Origin: VBDM01 sp049802235
GTDB lineage: Bacteria; Pseudomonadota; Gammaproteobacteria; Burkholderiales; SG8-39
NCBI GenBank assembly: GCA_049802235.1
Contig: JBARMB010000088.1
Coordinates: forward strand, 1-64,000
Length of the DNA stretch: 64,000 nt
Reading direction: 5' to 3'
Numbering within the stretch: position 1 is the first letter of the stretch; the number at the start of each line of letters is the position of its first letter. Positions 61,115 through 64,000 of this stretch are shown here, piece by piece. The position numbers were made by a program, and so were the translations under genes. The notes beneath the pieces are model-generated. The model was not told the origin of the DNA, made no database searches, and saw nothing but the letters and a program-made list of their open reading frames with translations.

Positions 61115-62622
61115 CGGGATCGGTTCAACAGCGCTCGCGCGCCGTCGATGACTTCGCTGGCAGTGATGCCGACGGGGCCGGTGCCGGCGGCGACGAGTTC
61201 GTCTGCCGCCGCGCCGTGCAGGAATACGCCGGCGAGCAGCGCCGTGAGCGGCTCCGCTCCCTGCGCGAGCAGGGCGGCGACGATGCCGGTGAGCGCGTCG
61301 CCCATGCCGGCGGAAGCCATGCCGGGATTGCCGCTCGGGTTGATCCACCATTGTCCGTTCGGCGCGGCGATGACGCTGCCGTTGCCTTTCAGCACCACGA
61401 AGCTCCGAGTGCGCTGCGCGAGCCGCCGCGCCGAAGTGACGCGGTCGGCCTGCACCGCGCGCGTGTCCTCGCCGAGCAGCCGCGCGGCTTCCGCGGGATG
61501 CGGCGTCAGGAGGGTGGCCGCGGCGCGTTTGCCGACGGCAGCGAGCAGCGGCCGGCTGGCCGCGATCAGGTTGAGCGCATCGGCGTCGAGCAGCAGCGGC
61601 ACGGGCGCTTTCAGCGCCGCGCGCAGGAGGCTCGCCGCGGCCTTGCTCTTTCCCATTCCCGGTCCGGCGACGACGACGTTGAGCAGTCCTTTTTCGAGCA
61701 GCTCTCCCGGCTTGCGCAGCATCAGCTCGGGCTGCGAATAATCGAGGTACGGCGGCCGCGGGGTGAGCAGCCCCAGGTAGATGCGTCCGGCGCCGCACTT
61801 GAGCGCGGCGCGGCCTGCGATCACCGCCGCACCGACCATGCCTGCGGCGCCGCCGAGAATGCCGACGCTGCCGGCCATGCCCTTGTGGAAATTTCTGCGC
61901 CGAGGCGCCAGCACCCGCGCCAGAATGCCTTCCCCGAGGAGCTGGCCGTCGGCGGCGAGCAGCTTGGCCGGATCGAGACCGAGCGTGTCGAGCCGGATTT
62001 CGCCGCAGTGATCCGGACCGTCCAGGGTCAGCAGCCCCGGCTTGTGCGCGATGAAGGTGAGGGTGTGGCGCGCGCGCACCGCTTTGCCCATGACCGCGCC
62101 GGTGTCGGCGTTGATGCCGCTGGGAATGTCGAGCGCGAGGATCGGCGCGCCGAGCGCGTTGAGTCGCTCCACCAGCGCCGCGTGCGCGCCGGCAAGCGGC
62201 CGCGTCAGGCCGATGCCGAACAGGCCGTCGACGGCAAGATCGAAGTGCGCGTCCCTGGGAATGTCGTTCAGCAGCGCGCCGCCCGCGGCTTCCCACTTGC
62301 CGAGCGCGGCTTGCGCATCCTGCGACAATTTGCCGCGCTCGCCGGCAAAGACGACGCTGACGCGAAAAAACCAGCGCTTGAGGTGCGCAGCGACTTCGAA
62401 CGCGTCGCCGCCGTTGTTGCCCGGCCCGGCAACGACGAGAATGTGCTTCGCCGTGTCGCCGCACAGGCTGCGCGCGTACTCGGCGGCGGCGACACCGGCA
62501 CGCTCCATGAGCGTGCCGGTCGTAAACTCGGCGGCACGCTCCATGCGCGGTGCGTCGTGGGCGTGCGCCGCCTTCTCCTCGATCCGGCGGATCGCCGCTG
62601 TCGCGTAAATGGGGGTCGTCAT
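61111..62622 (-). CDS. nnr: bifunctional NAD(P)HX epimerase / dehydratase
   Basis: 503 aa repair enzyme for hydrated NAD(P)H. The N-terminal YjeF_N epimerase domain: ILVVAGPGNNGGDAFEVAAHLK (about 60-82) and LDIPSGINADTG. The C-terminal carbokinase-like dehydratase: GSVGILGGAAGMVGAAVIAGRAALKCGAG, VVVAGPGMGKS and NPSGNPGMASAGMGDALTGIVAALLAQG. Start at 62622. Convergent with the glutamate-synthase-like gene. Confidence 0.95.
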   Translation of the reverse strand: MTTPIYATAAIRRIEEKAAHAHDAPRMERAAEFTTGTLMERAGVAAAEYARSLCGDTAKHILVVAGPGNNGGDAFEVAAHLKRWFFRVSVVFAGERGKLSQDAQAALGKWEAAGGALLNDIPRDAHFDLAVDGLFGIGLTRPLAGAHAALVERLNALGAPILALDIPSGINADTGAVMGKAVRARHTLTFIAHKPGLLTLDGPDHCGEIRLDTLGLDPAKLLAADGQLLGEGILARVLAPRRRNFHKGMAGSVGILGGAAGMVGAAVIAGRAALKCGAGRIYLGLLTPRPPYLDYSQPELMLRKPGELLEKGLLNVVVAGPGMGKSKAAASLLRAALKAPVPLLLDADALNLIAASRPLLAAVGKRAAATLLTPHPAEAARLLGEDTRAVQADRVTSARRLAQRTRSFVVLKGNGSVIAAPNGQWWINPSGNPGMASAGMGDALTGIVAALLAQGAEPLTALLAGVFLHGAAADELVAAGTGPVGITASEVIDGARALLNRSR

Positions 62623-62675
62623 GGGATGTCGGTCGATCCGCTGCCTTCCATGATAGCGCGAGCGGGGCGGGGAAA

Positions 62676-63983
62676 TCAGCCGAGCCTGAACATCTTGCCC
62701 GGCAGGTAGGTGACGATGGCGGGGAACTCCCAGACGAGCACGACCGCCAGCACCATCAGGATGAAGAAGGGCAGCGAGGCGCGCGCCACGTAGAACATGT
62801 TGCGGCCGGTGAGCCCCTGCAGCACGAACAGGTTGAAGCCCACCGGGGGCGTGATCTGCGCCATTTCGACCACCAGCACGACAAAGATGCCGAACCAGAG
62901 CAGGTCGATGCCGGCCGCCTTCACCGAGGGCAGGATCACCGACGAGGTCAGCACCACCATCGAGATGCCGTCGATGAAGCAGCCGAGGATGATGTACAGC
63001 ACGGTCAGCACGGCGATCAACTGCCAGGCGGAGAAGCCCTGCCTGCCGATCCATTCGGCCATCGTTAGCGGCACGCCGGTGAAGCCCATGGCGACGGTGA
63101 GAAAGGCCGCGCCGGTGAGAATGAAGGCGATCATGCAGGAAGTCCGGGTGGCGCCCATCACGCTCGCGCCGAACGTCCTCCGGTTGAGCGAGCCGGACAC
63201 CGCAGCGAGCGCGAGCGATCCGGCGACGCCGATGACCGCGGCCTCGGTCGGCGTGGCGACGCCGGTGTAGATCGAGCCGATCACGGCGCCGATGAGCAGC
63301 ACGGCGGGAATGAGGTAGCGTGCCGCATGCACTTTCTCACCGAGCGAGGTGGTGCTCTCGCGCGGCGGCGTCCTTTTCGGGTTGAGCAGCGCCCAGGCGA
63401 GGATGTAGCCGGAGAACATCAGCATCAGCATGATCCCGGGCAGCACGCCGGCGACGAACAGGCGCGCGATCGACACGTCCGCCGCGACGCCGTAGACGAT
63501 CATGATGATCGAAGGCGGAATCAGCAGCCCGAGCGTGCCGGCGCCGGCGAGCGAGCCGACCGCCATGGGCTCGTCGTAGCCGCGCTTGAGCAGCTCCGGG
63601 ATGGTGATGCGGCCGATGGTCGCCGCGGTGGCGGCGGAGGAGCCGGAAATCGCGGCGAAGATGCCGCAGCCGACGACGTTGCAATGCATCAGCCGGCCCG
63701 GCAGCGGCGCCATCCAGGGCGCAAGGCCGCGGAACATGTCCTCCGAGATGCGCGTGCGGAACAGGATCTCGCCCATCCAGATGAACAGCGGCAGCGCGGT
63801 GAGCGCCCAACTGGTGCTCGATCCCCACACCGTGGTCGCCATCAGGCTGCCCGCGGGCGAGTGGGTGAACAGCACCATCGCCACCCAGCCTGTGCCGAGC
63901 AGCGTGAGCGCGATCCAGACGCCGGCGACCAGCAGCGCGGCGAGCGCTGCAACCAGCACCAGGGAGATGATCCAGATCTCCAC
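62676..63983 (-). CDS. TRAP transporter large permease (DctM family)
   Basis: 435 aa, GTG start, about 12 hydrophobic segments. DctM/TRAP-T signatures: LPLFIWMGEILFRTRI, NVVGCGIFAAISGSSAATAATIGRITIPELLKRGYDE and NPKRTPP, PTEAAVIGV. With a small DctQ subunit and a DctP receptor it forms a Na+-coupled uptake system for acids. The small-subunit gene probably lies just upstream (off the window). Substrate unknown. Confidence 0.93.
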   Translation of the reverse strand: MEIWIISLVLVAALAALLVAGVWIALTLLGTGWVAMVLFTHSPAGSLMATTVWGSSTSWALTALPLFIWMGEILFRTRISEDMFRGLAPWMAPLPGRLMHCNVVGCGIFAAISGSSAATAATIGRITIPELLKRGYDEPMAVGSLAGAGTLGLLIPPSIIMIVYGVAADVSIARLFVAGVLPGIMLMLMFSGYILAWALLNPKRTPPRESTTSLGEKVHAARYLIPAVLLIGAVIGSIYTGVATPTEAAVIGVAGSLALAAVSGSLNRRTFGASVMGATRTSCMIAFILTGAAFLTVAMGFTGVPLTMAEWIGRQGFSAWQLIAVLTVLYIILGCFIDGISMVVLTSSVILPSVKAAGIDLLWFGIFVVLVVEMAQITPPVGFNLFVLQGLTGRNMFYVARASLPFFILMVLAVVLVWEFPAIVTYLPGKMFRLG

Positions 63984-63985
63984 GG

Positions 63986-64000
63986 TTAACGCTCGAAACC
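63986..64000 (-). CDS. last codons of a gene upstream of dctM (probable DctQ subunit)
   Basis: The minus strand reads Gly-Phe-Glu-Arg-stop ending 2 bp before the dctM GTG. A TRAP small permease (DctQ) is the expected neighbour, but only four codons are visible. Confidence 0.3.
   Translation of the reverse strand, partial: GFER

Noticed and set aside
59633..62464. A 943-codon minus-strand open frame across the glutamate-synthase-like gene
   Set aside because: Composition is extremely Arg/Ala-rich and it overlaps two convincing genes on either strand; it is a shadow.

Overview
This 64 kb window is GC-rich, densely coded chromosomal DNA from a betaproteobacterium, probably Burkholderiales- or Nitrosomonadales-like. 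The evidence is gene content: a Bug-type (TctC) solute receptor, dapA followed directly by bamC, an orphan anchorless RnfB beside nth, paired aat/bpt N-end-rule transferases, a DUF1841 gene and a YcfD-like cupin oxygenase. I see no transposase, integrase, phage gene or CRISPR array. Species-level assignment is not possible from the sequence alone.

Layout. 1-13.3 kb: envelope and housekeeping genes (HtrA-type protease, MFS carrier, ankyrin membrane protein, GreB, a double M16 peptidase, HtpG, gamma-glutamyltransferase, peroxiredoxin, an orphan GspE/PilB-like ATPase, a DUF4189 protein). 13.3-20.5 kb: a four-gene catabolic cluster (TauD-type dioxygenase, fumarylacetoacetase-fold hydrolase, Bug receptor, FMN alpha-hydroxy-acid dehydrogenase). 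It lies between a complete VWA gene and a short relic of a second VWA gene's 3' end. The complete VWA gene forms a trio with a SAM methyltransferase and a MoxR ATPase. 20.6-30.3 kb: amidase, two cytochromes c, then a long minus-strand run (aat-bpt-pyrD-rnfB-nth-DUF1841, preceded by a Rieske protein), then amtB, a NUDIX hydrolase and a HAD hydrolase.

30.7-48.2 kb holds a complete MSHA-type type IV pilus locus. The order is mshE-G-F-pilin-pilin-C-D-O-P-Q followed by mshI-(pilN-like)-J-K-L-M-N. Compared with the Vibrio order as I recall it, the two blocks are swapped. The first block supplies the assembly ATPase, platform protein, major and minor prepilins and the large adhesin-like MshQ. The second supplies the inner-membrane alignment proteins, secretin and accessory ATPase/TPR proteins, with almost every junction a 4-nt start/stop overlap. 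A good sigma-70 promoter precedes mshI. mshI carries an in-frame 84-bp tandem duplication.

48.3-64 kb: acyl-CoA synthetase with SemiSWEET, maleylacetoacetate isomerase, tRNA-Arg(CCU) with a remarkable 3' hairpin, a DsrE-type lipoprotein, dapA-bamC, an MBL nuclease-like protein, a cupin oxygenase diverging from Bcp/SlyD-like genes, an FMN glutamate-synthase-like protein, NAD(P)HX repair enzyme and a TRAP transporter large permease running off the end.

The most unusual non-coding structures are gene-to-gene spacers built from inverted arrays of 7-bp units (22718-22824, 26693-26780, and a weaker one at 56232-56301). In the first two the array also supplies the stop codon of the upstream gene and sits against the start codon of the next.
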